Source: Gorsachius magnificus
Taxonomy: Eukaryota; Chordata; Aves; Pelecaniformes; Ardeidae
Length of the DNA stretch: 64,000 bases
Direction of reading: 5' to 3'
Assembly: GCA_034008185.1 (NCBI GenBank)
Contig: CM067082.1
Span: forward strand, 154,573,895-154,637,894
Shown: piece by piece, positions 23,813 through 35,800 of the stretch
How positions within the stretch are numbered: the stretch's first letter is position 1
How the letters are laid out: each line of letters starts with the position of its first letter
Translations under genes and position numbers: made by a program
Notes under the pieces: generated by a model
What the model was told of the DNA's origin: nothing
Database searches by the model: none
What the model saw: the letters and a program-made list of their open reading frames with translations, nothing else

Positions 23813-26800
23813 CTGTTTCAGAGGAGAACGGTGTTCCGATCTCAAAATCCAAAATAAGCCTATTAAATGTGTTAATTTTTCTTACTTAACATTACAAGAA
23901 AGCCAAAATTTTTGTTTTATGTTGTGTTCTGGGATTTTTTTATTTTTAAAAATATTTTCATTTTATGTTCAACTTTTTTTTTTGTTTGGTTTTGGTTTGG
24001 TTTGGGTTTTGGGGGGAGGGGTGGGTGTAGTTTGTTGTTTTTTGGTTTTTTTTTCTTTCCATTTTGCTTTTTCTCTGAAATAGAAAACCACCATCCTCCA
24101 AAATTTCTGTTGGCTCTATTAAAAAATATAGAAACTTTGTGCAGTTCTGGGTGATTGTAGAAATGTCTGATACATAAATTTTATGAAATGTACTTGTATC
24201 AGTGAGGAGTTTTATGCTACCAGGCAGCATAAAAAAGTTCTTGTACATTACTATATGTATACTAACAGCCCTACCATTGAATTGCAGCTTCAACTGTTTA
24301 TAATAAGCAGATGGAAGGGAAACCTTTTTACCCGTAAATAAGGAAAAAAAGTCAAATTTTACTGATGAAACCTCTGACTGTATGAAAGATGAAAGCATGA
24401 CAATCCACTTCAATCTACAGTTTTTCAGTAACAGGCTGCCATTAAAAAAACCTAAGCAGCCTATTTTGACCATTCATACGGACCATGTGCGTAAGTTTAT
24501 GTTTTCCTATTTCTGCATACAAAAACTTTTGGTTTTTTCCCCATTAAGAGAATTTTTAAATACAGCACTCAAATGACAAGACGTGTGTCTGAAAACATCA
24601 CCTGATGTTCCCTAGGTAGCCGCAAGACAGGGTTTCAGGTTTGTTTCAGCGGCGCCTGCCCTCTCCTAAAACTGGCCCTGGCTCCTCTACCAGGGACTGC
24701 CTTCCCCATTACACTGACAGCATTTACAAGCCATGGTGAGGTGGACTGGGGAACTGATTCTCCTGGGGGGAAAAAAATGTTTATTTCTAGTTTGGATCAG
24801 CTCCCTGCTCCAGTTCCCTGCTATGCCCACAAATAGCTCTGGCAGGGAGTAAGCAGCCCAAAGAAAGTTGAAAGGGGAAAGGAAAGAAGTGCTGAAGCCA
24901 GCACTGTGGTCAAGTAACTGTGCCATAGCCTTACTGCCAAGCTAGAAAATTTATCCCAGTGGAAACAAAATCAATCAAACACACTGGTGCAAACCCCTCG
25001 TATACAAGCACTTAGGGATATTTGGCTTAACATGATCAAGAGTTAATGCTCTCCATTTTGTGCTGTGCTTAAACAGCTTTAATTAAAATCCATCTGCTCA
25101 TTTCATACATGGTGCAAGCGAAATGATCACCCTTTCACACTGCGTTGCAAAGAAAAATTAATTCCACCGCATAATTATGAGTCTGCATATTTTTGATCTT
25201 CAGTATTTAAATGATAATTCAAGGCCACATTTATAAAACTTTTTGAAGCTCTGGGATGTCTAAAGTTGCCCTGTTTCAAACATTCCCTTTTTCCTCAGAA
25301 ACTAAACATTTATCTGTCACGTCTGCACAACAAAATTGCCTATTCTTGGAGCTGTGGTTAAATGACTTAGACCCAGCCTTCCTCCCCCCTCCCCTCCCAC
25401 ACCTTTCCTCTAAATTTCAATAGTTTTAAAGAATTGTCATGGCAATAAGAGGCTCTGGGAGACGACGATAGAGACTGAAATTTGCCTTTATTCCACAATA
25501 GATTTGCCTTCAGTGTTACAGTCTCCATGTGTGCTCATGGGTCTGACCTTGGTAGACCACAGAAGAAGTCCTGGCTCCATTTTCACTTTTGATTGGATTA
25601 AAAAGTTCAAGACAAAATGCTAACTGTAGCCCTTTTCTCAATGCTGAGTTCTAATACCTTTTTCTGGGCATGATCCTTGGGAAATATGATGCTGTAGCAA
25701 TGTCGTCTCAGAAGCCTTGACTATTTAATTGGAATAGTTTACTTTTAAGTTTGGAAACTTCCTGGGTTTTTTTATGTCAATAAAATAAGTTATTGTTACT
25801 GTCTTTATGTATATGATAAGTTTGTGAAGTATTCTTTTATACTATTAAGGTTTCCTCCATCATCATAAAACAACGAGATATTGTTAATTGATGTGTAAAT
25901 GTTCTTCATAAATTTTGGACTTTATTGTGCTGGTTAATGTTTCACACCATGGGTGAAATTTAGCCCTACCACCACCACCCAGCACCTTGTGCTCTAGGAG
26001 TCAGGCAGTGTCCCACCGTGCATGTTGGTGGAAGAGACAATTTACTCTCGTCTGTTTACATGCAACTGCAGTAGCATGGCGGTTAAGGTAAAAGGAGATA
26101 TGAACCTGAGTCTTGCTTAAGGTAAATCAGGTGTATATGAGCACTGAGTTCTCAAGGCTATGGAGAGAGGACAAGGGTAGTCTAAAATTGCTGTTGTTGC
26201 TTGGGGAAATCCAACTATTCTATCCAGTGAGACCATCTAGCTTTGGTAGTTTATTCTTTTTGTCCTATTCACTGTATCATAAACCCCAGCAATCAAATCA
26301 GAATAATTGGGTCGAACAATGCAGATTTCTATAGACACTTTCAAAAATGGTTTCAATAAAATAAATAGCCACATTTCAACTGTATAACATATGTACAGTA
26401 TCTCTGTGTAAATGTCCTTGTAGCTACAATAATGGAGGGGATCTTGCAAAGAGAGAAAAAGTGGCAGGAAAAAACCCAAGAGTTTTAGATAAGTTCTGAG
26501 ATGCTGTTCTATGTGTAGGGAGAAGAGCGCAGAAACAGGGGCGGCAGGGCGGGGAGGAGGCAACAAGCTGTTGTGAAATCAGCCAGTATCTTACAAACTA
26601 CATGAGCTGGTAGCACAAGCTAAAACCATTCTGCAAAAAGCAGCAAGAGAATCCTTGAGAGAGCTGTGAAAATGTCAGACTTTCACCTTTGGAGTGCCCA
26701 TGGGGAGAAGCACATTTCCTCTGCTGCATATTCAATCTCTCCTCTGCAGCTCTGCTGTCCTAAAGGCAAGCTGCCACCACTAGAAAGAACTTGGCAGAGA

Positions 26801-29630
26801 AGCTGCATGCAATAGGGAGTGCGTTGATCATGGAGGTGATGAGTGGAGAGAAGATGTAGTAATTACCAATCTATCAAATGCTTGCTTCTGCTCAGGAGGA
26901 GTGTGGAAGCGGACTTGCAGGGGTGGTGGTATTCAAGACTGAAAAACTTGGATAGAACTGGTAGGAAGTGATAACTTTGTGCCTGTGGAATACTGGTCCT
27001 TCAGATGTGCTTTTATGGTGAAACTAAGAAGCTCAAAGTTCTGTAAGTTACTGAGGAAACTTTTTTGTTTAAATGAAAAAATAGTCATTTTTAAGGAAAA
27101 AAAAAAATACCCATAAGCCCATTACTTTCTTTTAGACATGTCCTTCTTCTTAACCACAAACAGCTGGAAATTTGCACAGAACAGCGACAGTAGGAAGGAA
27201 CTCATTTTAATGGAATGTCTGTGCTGCAGATTGGCACAATAAGGCTGAAAGTACAGAAAAGTCAAGTTTCCCAAGATGACCCATGGTCATCAGAGTTCCT
27301 ATGTGGTGGATTTCAGCATGAGACCCCTCTATACCAATGCTCAGTCTCCCTGAAAATGGATAGCCCTTTCAAATGTGTTACACACGGCTCTCTATGTGCT
27401 CTGGTACGTTGAAAAGTGGTAAGCAATGCCTTCTGCGTTTTTTATAGGCATGACTTCAACAGCACTGAATAAACACATAGAATGGTTCAGATGTGGTGGC
27501 TGAAATGGAAAATTCTAATATGTACACCAAAAGCTTACTCATAGGCAACATATTTTTCTAATATAGGGACCAAAAAAGTGCATCCCCATGAAATGTGAGG
27601 TGTTACTCATTCGTAACAGGACTGTTTATGGTATTTTTTCAAACACTGGTTGAAATGGCTGTAGGGTGCATGATTTGTAGACTATTTGCGGGATAGCCCA
27701 AGGACTAATAGTCTTTATCTCAACAGCACCGATACATTACAGGAAAGCTGATGGATGCTCAGCCAAAGATTTTTCTTTAATCTGGAATCTCTTTGGGAAG
27801 GAAAGGAGAGGAAATGTGTCTGACTGCTGTAACACAGCCTCTGCTGGCATGAGCTTGCAATGACAGCACCAGTCGCTATGGTTTTATAATATTTCCAAGG
27901 AACGTGACAATATTAAATATTTGTAAGTCAGCTAAAGCTCCCTGTTGTAACCTTACTACTGAAAGCATTTTGAGTCATGTAAATATTCAGGTTGTCTACC
28001 TCCTCAAATGGTAATACGAGGTAATCAGCAAAACTGGTAAGAATTGAATACTGTTGCCAGACATTATTTTGAAGGCATGTGGCATGGTGAATTAAGATTC
28101 TGTAGGTTTAAGTTCTCTTACCAGCTTTTTCCACACCTTTACCACCTGAAAAAGTAAATTTAACATGATGCACTGAAAGTTTTCCATGCTATACCTCTGT
28201 AGTGAAATCTTTCAGTTCTTGAGAGTCTGTGGCTTCTGAAATGAGGTTAGGAAAAATATGAGAATTTGCCCATGATACATAAATTTATAAGTGTTCATTT
28301 ACAAGGTCTACAGCTTCATCCTCTGGAACTAGATGATGAAAATTGACAGGAACATGGCTCTAATTTTATTTTAGATAGTGCTGTGAAAGTTTGCCTAATT
28401 CAGGAAAAGTATAAGGCTTTGTGGAAAATAGAAATAAAGTCTTATGCACAGACTGAAAGGAAAGCTTGTCAATTCAGTTCTCCAAAGACACCTTCTTGCA
28501 TTACAGATACTCAGTTCCCTTGCAGATCCAACCTACAACCAAGCCCTGAAGGCTTCACCCCCTCAGATATTTCCAAATGTAGTCAAGATCTGCATAAGTA
28601 CAACTTTAGTTCCTCATAGTTGTGGTGACTCTAGGAGCTGGGATGCTCCTTTCCAAGGTCTCAGCATTCCCCTACCCAACCTTTGTAGATAAGCAGTAAG
28701 AGGTCATTTGATCTAACTGCAGAAAGATGAGCGGGGAAGATGGACAAAATCAGAGGTGAAAACAGGGTTGTAGGATGGACCGTTGTGGGAAGATGGGAGC
28801 TGGGATTAAGAACTGGTTTTGAAGAATGGCATGATATGAGAATAGAAGAGGTATTTTAAAGGTATTTGGTATCTCATGTCTCTGATTTTGCAATGCTAAA
28901 ATTTGCTTAATGTTGATATGGAATTTGAAGTCCTTCAAGATAGTATAAATTAATAGACAAGCTTTTGTATATACACAGCATGGCTGGACTGCATTTGACC
29001 TTATGATGTCTAGACATTTAGGTCTGAGTGAGACCGGGCATTTCTGGAGTGGGATTCATCCAGCCTGTCTTAAAGCTTAGGATGAGATGAATGAACTGAG
29101 TTCACATATTTCTATACTTTGACTAGAAAAGTTGACTAGTTCAGATTTAAACACTGAACTTTTAGAAGTCTGAAGGAAAGTGAGAAGAATCTCTTGTGAA
29201 TTTTGCCTTCAAATCAATGTCCAGCAGAATTTGTGTTCACAAGCCTGTGAGTAGTTTTTGATCCTGTATTTGAAAATATAGTACCATGGTCATTATCCTC
29301 CATACAAGTTCACCCACACACAGATACAATGAAGCCACACTACGAAAAGTTTTTTATTAAGATAAATTTGCATTAACATTAGCTGTTAGGAGAGGGTTTC
29401 TCTTGTGCCAGCCATATTGTTTTAATACAGGATTAGCAACATTTAGAACTGTCCATCCCTCCTAAAATCATTTTGTGTTACAAAGAAAGAAACAGGGGTC
29501 TTGCCAGGAGGTACAGGATTTCCATAATCTTGGGATCAGTCACTCAATTCAATCAGTCCAGTCTTTGAGCACGCAGCAAAGTCAAAAAGGTGGAAAGCAG
29601 GTTAAATACAGCTTAAAGAGTTGTTAATAT
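23813..29630. other. Intergenic DNA upstream of GHRHR
   Basis: No gene recognised. The stretch has a G/T-rich low-complexity tract at 23970-24065 with a G-quadruplex motif at 24004-24025. At about 25070-25230 there is a cluster of homeodomain-type TAATTA and ATAATTAT words. The remainder is ordinary AT-rich sequence with only short open frames. Confidence 0.5.
24004..24025 (+). other. G-quadruplex motif
   Basis: The plus strand reads GGG, TTTT, six G, A, four G, T, GGG. That makes four runs of at least three G with loops of 1 to 4 bases, matching the usual G-quadruplex pattern. It lies in a TTTGG-rich low-complexity tract just after the CR1 copy. Confidence 0.7.
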
Positions 29631-29653
29631 TTATTTCCCACTTCACTGTACTG

Positions 29654-29661
29654 TTACGTCA
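29654..29661 (+). promoter_or_regulatory. cAMP response element-like site in the GHRHR promoter
   Basis: TTACGTCA, one base from the palindromic CRE TGACGTCA, lies 115 bp before the GHRHR ATG. GHRHR signals through Gs and cAMP, so feedback through CREB is plausible. Downstream, 29676-29691 holds GATAAATGCTTCAAAT, with ATGC and AAAT words of the kind bound by POU factors such as Pit-1, a known activator of mammalian GHRHR. A transcription start near 29700 is inferred, not shown. Confidence 0.45.
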
Positions 29662-29775
29662 CTTCTGTGCGAAAAGATAAATGCTTCAAATCAGCAACTG
29701 CCAGGAGAAGTAAAAAAGCAGGTGAAAGATGCTAAGAAAGGGTAAAGAAGTGAAGTCTGACTCTTGCTTTGCAAC

Positions 29776-29832
29776 ATGAACTCCAGTGTTTTATACCGCT
29801 GTGCTCTGTACACCCTGAGTCTGGCAGTGATT
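29776..29832 (+). CDS. GHRHR: GHRHR exon 1: signal peptide
   Basis: Encodes residues 1-19, [19 protein letters not shown], a short hydrophobic signal peptide that continues into exon 2 (VAGN, then HPEC). The ATG has A at -3, and an in-frame TGA at 29758-29760, 18 bases upstream, shows that the frame cannot begin earlier. The donor GTAAGT at 29833 is strong and the intron is phase 0. The first exon is poorly conserved in this family, so the call rests on position, frame, signal-like composition and the clean join to exon 2. Confidence 0.85.
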
Positions 29833-32800
29833 GTAAGTAATTGCATGAAAAAAAGCTTTTACTTCATTGTTATTCAATAATTGTTAATTTTCTTCTTGGA
29901 GCAGTTGGTCAGATACGGTTTTACTTTTTTTCATGAGTCTCTTTTCTCTTTATTTGCTTTGGATTCCAGTTAAACAAGACAAGATGATATGAAAAGTGTG
30001 AACAGCAGAAGGGACACACGTTGTAGGATCTATATAGCAATGCATTTCACTGCTTTCTTACCACACACTCACTAAGGAGAAAAAACATAATTGGCAGAAC
30101 CCCCTTTTTTTTGTGTGTGTAGGCTTTAAAAGACAGTGACAAAGAAGAAGAAACCGGAGGAGAGCTGTTACATCATGGCAGATGAGTTTTGATAGAGTTT
30201 TCTTACATTTCAGAATGCGCAGTCTTACTAGTTACAATTTCATCTGCCTTGTTGGTAGCATTAATGTTATTTAATATGCGAGCAGCTGAGATGTTACAGG
30301 TAACAAATGAGTCAAACCAGGAGGGGTGCTTATGGCAGAATGAGAAATATCCAAATACGTTAAAAAGCCTAGAGGTGTTGCTGATTTTTTGCTTTGGACA
30401 ATGATTAGTAAACCGGCATTCAGGATCACACAGATACCAGGAGATGTCTGTGAAAAGTAGGGGAAGGCTATTTTCTTTTCTTTTGAGAGTAATTACATTT
30501 TCAGCATCTTCCTTTTGTGATCCTCCTGCTATATCCTTTCATCTTCCCTGGGAATCTCTTTTCTAAAGGAGCATTTCATGAGGGGTGGCACAGCAGTTTG
30601 TTTTTTCTGGGTCAAGAGAAATAAAACACTGTGAAATGACCGCAAAGACTCTTTACTGATGTGAAGCTATGGTTTCTTTTATATCATCTGTGTGACAGAC
30701 TCCACTCCCCTGTAGTGGGAGAAGGTAAGTATGATTGCTCATAAGCAGAATGTTAGGATCCGGTGGTGATAATTAGAAATATCACTGAAGGTCTCTGTAA
30801 GAACCTGTACCCTTTACCCAAGAGAAATAGCACTTTCTTCTATAAAGTTGGATTGATTAAAATACAATTATACATTGATCAAAACCAAGCTTATGTACAA
30901 GTGTAAAACAAAAATCTCCTAGTGTGTGTTCTATGTTTTATTATAATAAACAGCTCTTATTTGTGTAGAAAATGGTGGAAAATCAGCCATCTGTTTTCAT
31001 TGTTGGTGTAACTTGATAGTACGCTTTCCCTGGACAAGCTGAACTCAACTTCTGGAGACATTTTAAATGCTTAAGACACTGACTCTCAGTTTCTAGAAAC
31101 AGACTTTTTTGTTGTCATTGCTTGTATGGTGCCTACTGTAATGTGAAAAGAATGCAAATGTTGATCCATTTTGATGTATATGAGAGAAACCAGAGGAAAA
31201 GCACCACTAAAGCAGCAAATTTTGCATGGTGTTATGAAAACACAGAGGATAATTTAAAAAAAGAGAAGTTTACTTTCTTGTATGTGCATTTCATGTCCCT
31301 CTTCAGAGCCTGATCTAGAAGAGGGTGGGGTTTTTTTGGGGGGGTGTGATGGGTGGGGTTTTTTTTTATTTTTTATCACATTGACAAGACTTTCAGACAG
31401 GGGTAAAGATTCATTTGATTTTTGGTGGTTGTGCTAACCCACAGCTCCATTTAATACATTAACTGATGGATACAACAATTGCAAATTCATATTCTATTTG
31501 GAACATAACAGTGTTTATTTCATTTGTAGCTTAGTTTTCTTCATAGCAAGATTTTTGTATAAAGTTATTCAGGAGGACAACCTGAGATATTACCTATGGT
31601 CTTCTCAAAAAGATTTTCCCACCATCTCCAGTGAAGGGGCACGGCAGAGTTGGGGGCATGTTAGCCTGTCAGGACCAGGCATAGTGAGGGGACTCAGGGT
31701 CAGATATAGCCCATGTTGATCAGACAGGGTCGTGGGGACAAGGATGGGCTGAGGCCAGGCTGAGACAGCAGCAGGGGCCATGGCTGTTCAGGACAGGGCT
31801 GTGATGGAGCTTGCGATCACCATCCTACAGCACTTTTGGGGCAGAGACTGAGCTGAAAAGTGGTCCTGGGCCCATGGGCAGAGTAGGGGCAGGCTCCAGG
31901 GCAGGCTCCAAGGCAGGCTGAACAGGGCCAGTAAAGCCCCTCAGGACCCTGACAGCAACTCAGTTTGGAGTTAAGCCATTATTCATTTATTTTGTCTCAT
32001 GGTAGTGGAAGCATCATGAAGGTGTAGCTGACTTCCATATGTCAAAGACCTTTAGAAGTATCTAGTGCCCCGTGAGTCTGCTGTCCAATTTGCTCTACCT
32101 TAGTGAATTGTTATGGATGTTCTGGGACTGCAAAACTGTTGGAAAATCAGGGCCCGCTAAGTGGCCCTGTTTGCCCATCAGTAATGCTAAAAAATAGTTG
32201 TTACAGGATCAGTTAAAAGACTGATCGAAAATTGATATCTTAAGATTGGCATGGACTTGGGAAGATGCATTCTGAAATTGCCATCCATCTGTTCTTTTCT
32301 CCTTCCATTTCCTCTTTCAACTTCTGCTAACAATTACCAAAATTCATCAGGCACATCCCATTTTTTACTTGAAAGTTGGATGCAGATGGTTTCATGCTGC
32401 ATGATAAGGAACCTTCTCCTTAAAGAAGCCTTATTGGGATACTAGTTCCCTTGAAAAATAGGAAACAAAAGCTTGAAACTTCTCAGGTCTGGCAGGAAAT
32501 CGAATCTAGGTTCGCTGCACTCCACATGAACATTTTAACCAATTGACTCTTACAAATGCGAGCAATTCAACTGGTGACAGTGTAGTTTTAAAAGGAGACA
32601 TGTATGTTCTGCTCAGCTTTGTGAAATGGTTGTAGCTACTCAGCAAGGTCTATGGAACAGGCATGCCTGCCGATCTCACCTGCTGTATGTTAAGTGTCTC
32701 TGAGGGAATACTTTAAATCTGTCCATCTTCATGGATGTAAATGACCATGAAAAGTTCTAGAACCTCTGCTTTGTGTTTCCTCTACTAATTACCAGAATTC

Positions 32801-35800
32801 AGAAAAAGAAACAAGCCAAGTTTGGATTCCTGTTTTGCTGCATCTATCCAATACAACAGGCTGCCTGTGGTGGAAGAGCCCACATTCATCCACCAACATA
32901 TTAAATATTTTTTTGACGACCCTAAAGTAAGATAGCAGTTATCCAGGACTTTCCCTCTAGTCCATTGAGAGGGGCATGTCTCCTGAGGACAGCTCACCTC
33001 CTAGGCACTCTGAATGGTCCTCTGGCAGTGGTATGCAATGAAAAGACAAGAGCCAATGGGTACAAACTGAAAAACAGAAAATTCTATTTAAACACAAGAA
33101 ACCACTTTACTCTTGAGGGTAGCCCAACACTGGAAGAAGCTGCCCAGAGAGGCTGTAGAATCAAAGAGGTTACAGAGACTACAGAGGGTGTTTCTGTAGG
33201 GAGAATCCTAAGACAAGTGAATCACCAAAGTGGCAAACTAAAAGATTTTATGGAGCTTCATTACTTTAGGGATCCTACAAACCAGAAACACTTGTTTTAT
33301 TTTCAGCTGAGCTACCAGGCAAAACAGCTCTGCTGTAATGAACTGTGTACAAGCCTGCATAATGTCAGTAGCTGTAGTAAGTGGTATTCATTTCTCTCAG
33401 TGCTGAAGCCAAAATGTAGAGAGTAACTATGGATTTAAGTCAGGGGAATCCTCGTGAACTGAGTATAAACCATAGCTCATTCCATCCAAAAGTAAATGTA
33501 AAAAATAATTCAGCTGATCTATGCACAAAAATGCTAGCTTCTCTCCATTAACCTCATGAAAAGGGATTGAAAATTACTAGATCAGATAATGATGTCTCTG
33601 TAGATATAGACACCAAAGGGATCTCAGTCACGTATGAAGACATTTATCCTTGTTTTAAAGAATGGCTCATGATTCTGTCCCATTATTTGATGCTCCCAGA
33701 AGTGGGCAGAAGGGAACGAGGTAGAAAATGAGATTAAACAAGTAAGCCTATAGATGTTTTTTAGAGTAGTTTGGAACCGGATTCTACACCTTGTTTGGGA
33801 ATAGTATTCAGAGCTGTTCAGAAAGCGTAACAGTCTGCTAGATGTACTCAAATTCTCTAGGGGGGTGAATATATCTAGAAAACAGGCTAGGAGTGGAATA
33901 AATCTTTTTAGTTTATTTTACCTAGGTTTCTGTCATAGCAGATCTTGTATTCAGTGTTTATCCAAGCAGTGGTTAGCACTGACTTGAATATAAATTGTGA
34001 GTGCATCTCTTAATGTCAGGTCTTCTTGAAGGAAGAGATAATAATTGAAATACCTGGCACTTGATCAGCCTCACCTTTTTATTTGAGATCAGAGAATCAT
34101 AGAATGCTTTGGGTTGGAAGGGACCCCTAGAGGTCATCTAACCCAATTTCCCTGCAGTGAGCAGGGACACCTTTAACCAGATCAGGTTGCTCACAGCCCC
34201 ATCCAACCTGGCCTTGAATGCTTCTAGGAATGGGGCATCTATCACCTCTCTGGACAACCCATTCCAGTGTTTCACCACCCTCATTGTAAAGAATTTTTTC
34301 CTTAGATCCAGTCCAAACCTACCCTGTTTTAGTATACAACCATTACCCCTTGTCCTGTCACAGCTGGCCCTGCTAAAAAGATTGTTCCCATCTTTCCTAT
34401 AGGCCCCCTTTAGGTACTGAAAGGCTGCAATCAGGTCTCCCCGCAGCCTTCTCTTCTCCAGGTTGAACAAGCCCAGCTGTCTTTGCCTGTCCTCATAGGA
34501 CAGGTGCTCCAGCCCTCATCATTTTAGTAGCCCTCCTCTGGACCTGCTCCAACTGTTCTATGTCCTTCTTGTGCTGAGGGCTTGAGCCAGACACAGTACT
34601 GCAGGTGAGGTCTCACCAGAGCAGAGTAGAGGGGCACAATCACCTCCCTCAACCTGCTGGCCATGCTTGTTTGGTGCAGCCCAGGGTATGGTTGGGTGTC
34701 TGGGCTACAAGCACTTGTTGCTGGCTGATGTCCAGCTTTTTGTCCATCAGTACCCCCAAGTGCCTCTCAGCAGGGCTGCTCTTGATCCTTTCTTCCCCCA
34801 GCCTGTATTGATACCGGGGGTTACCCCAACCCAGGTGCAGGACTTGGCCTTGTTGAACTTCATGAGGTTCACACAGGCTCACCTCTCCAGCTTGTCCAGT
34901 CTCTTTGGATGACATCACATCCTTCTGGCTTATCAGCTGCACCACTCAGCTTGGTGTCATCTGCAAACTTGCTGAGGCTACACTCGATCTTCTTGTGTAT
35001 GTCCTTGATGAATATATTAAACATCACTGGTCCCGGTATGGACCCCTGAGGGACACCACTTGTCGCCGGTCTCCATCTGGACATTGAGCCCTTGACCACT
35101 ACCCTCTGGATGCGATGTGCTAAAGTGTTCTCTCAAGTCTGGAGACTTAGAAATAAAAAGAAAAAAAAAAGATTTCCTGAATTGGTGAATAAGCCAAACA
35201 AACTTTGTTCTTGCAATGAACATTTCAATGAGCAAAGACAGTTTTCACAGGCAAAATCTAGTAATTTTTCTGCCAGGAGAAATAATTTAGGACTGTGCAA
35301 ATGGGAACATTTCCTGCCTACTGAGGTTTTTCTGGGCACAGTTCACCGAACCAAGAGAATGTTGTAAAATAGTTTTTCAGTAAATGGGTTGACTGTTTTC
35401 TCTGCTGACTAATAAAGCTACTTTTTGCAATAGCTGTCATACATGATGGGTAGTGAGCTTTTCAGCATAGATGACTTTTATTGTCCAGTGTGAGTATAAG
35501 GGGGAAAGAATATATGTTGGCGTGTGTGGTGGTTTGTCCTTGGCTGGATGCCAGGTGCCACCAAGCCGCTCTATCACTCCCCTCTTCAGCAGGACAGGTG
35601 GGGAGAGAATGAGATGGAAAGAAAAAAAACCCAAACTCGTGGGTGAAGATAAAGGCAGTTTAATAAAGAAAAAGCAAAAGCAAAGGCTGCGTGCGGTAGC
35701 AAAAGGAAAAAAACCAAGATTTTATTCTCTACTTCCCATTAGCAGGCAATGTCCAGCCACTTCCTGGGAAGTAGGGCTTCATTATAGGTAGTTTTTCCTG

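Noticed and set aside
1..29600. Expected neighbour AQP1 to the left of GHRHR
   Set aside because: I looked for its conserved NPA-loop exons on the plus strand and did not find them. It probably lies outside the window.
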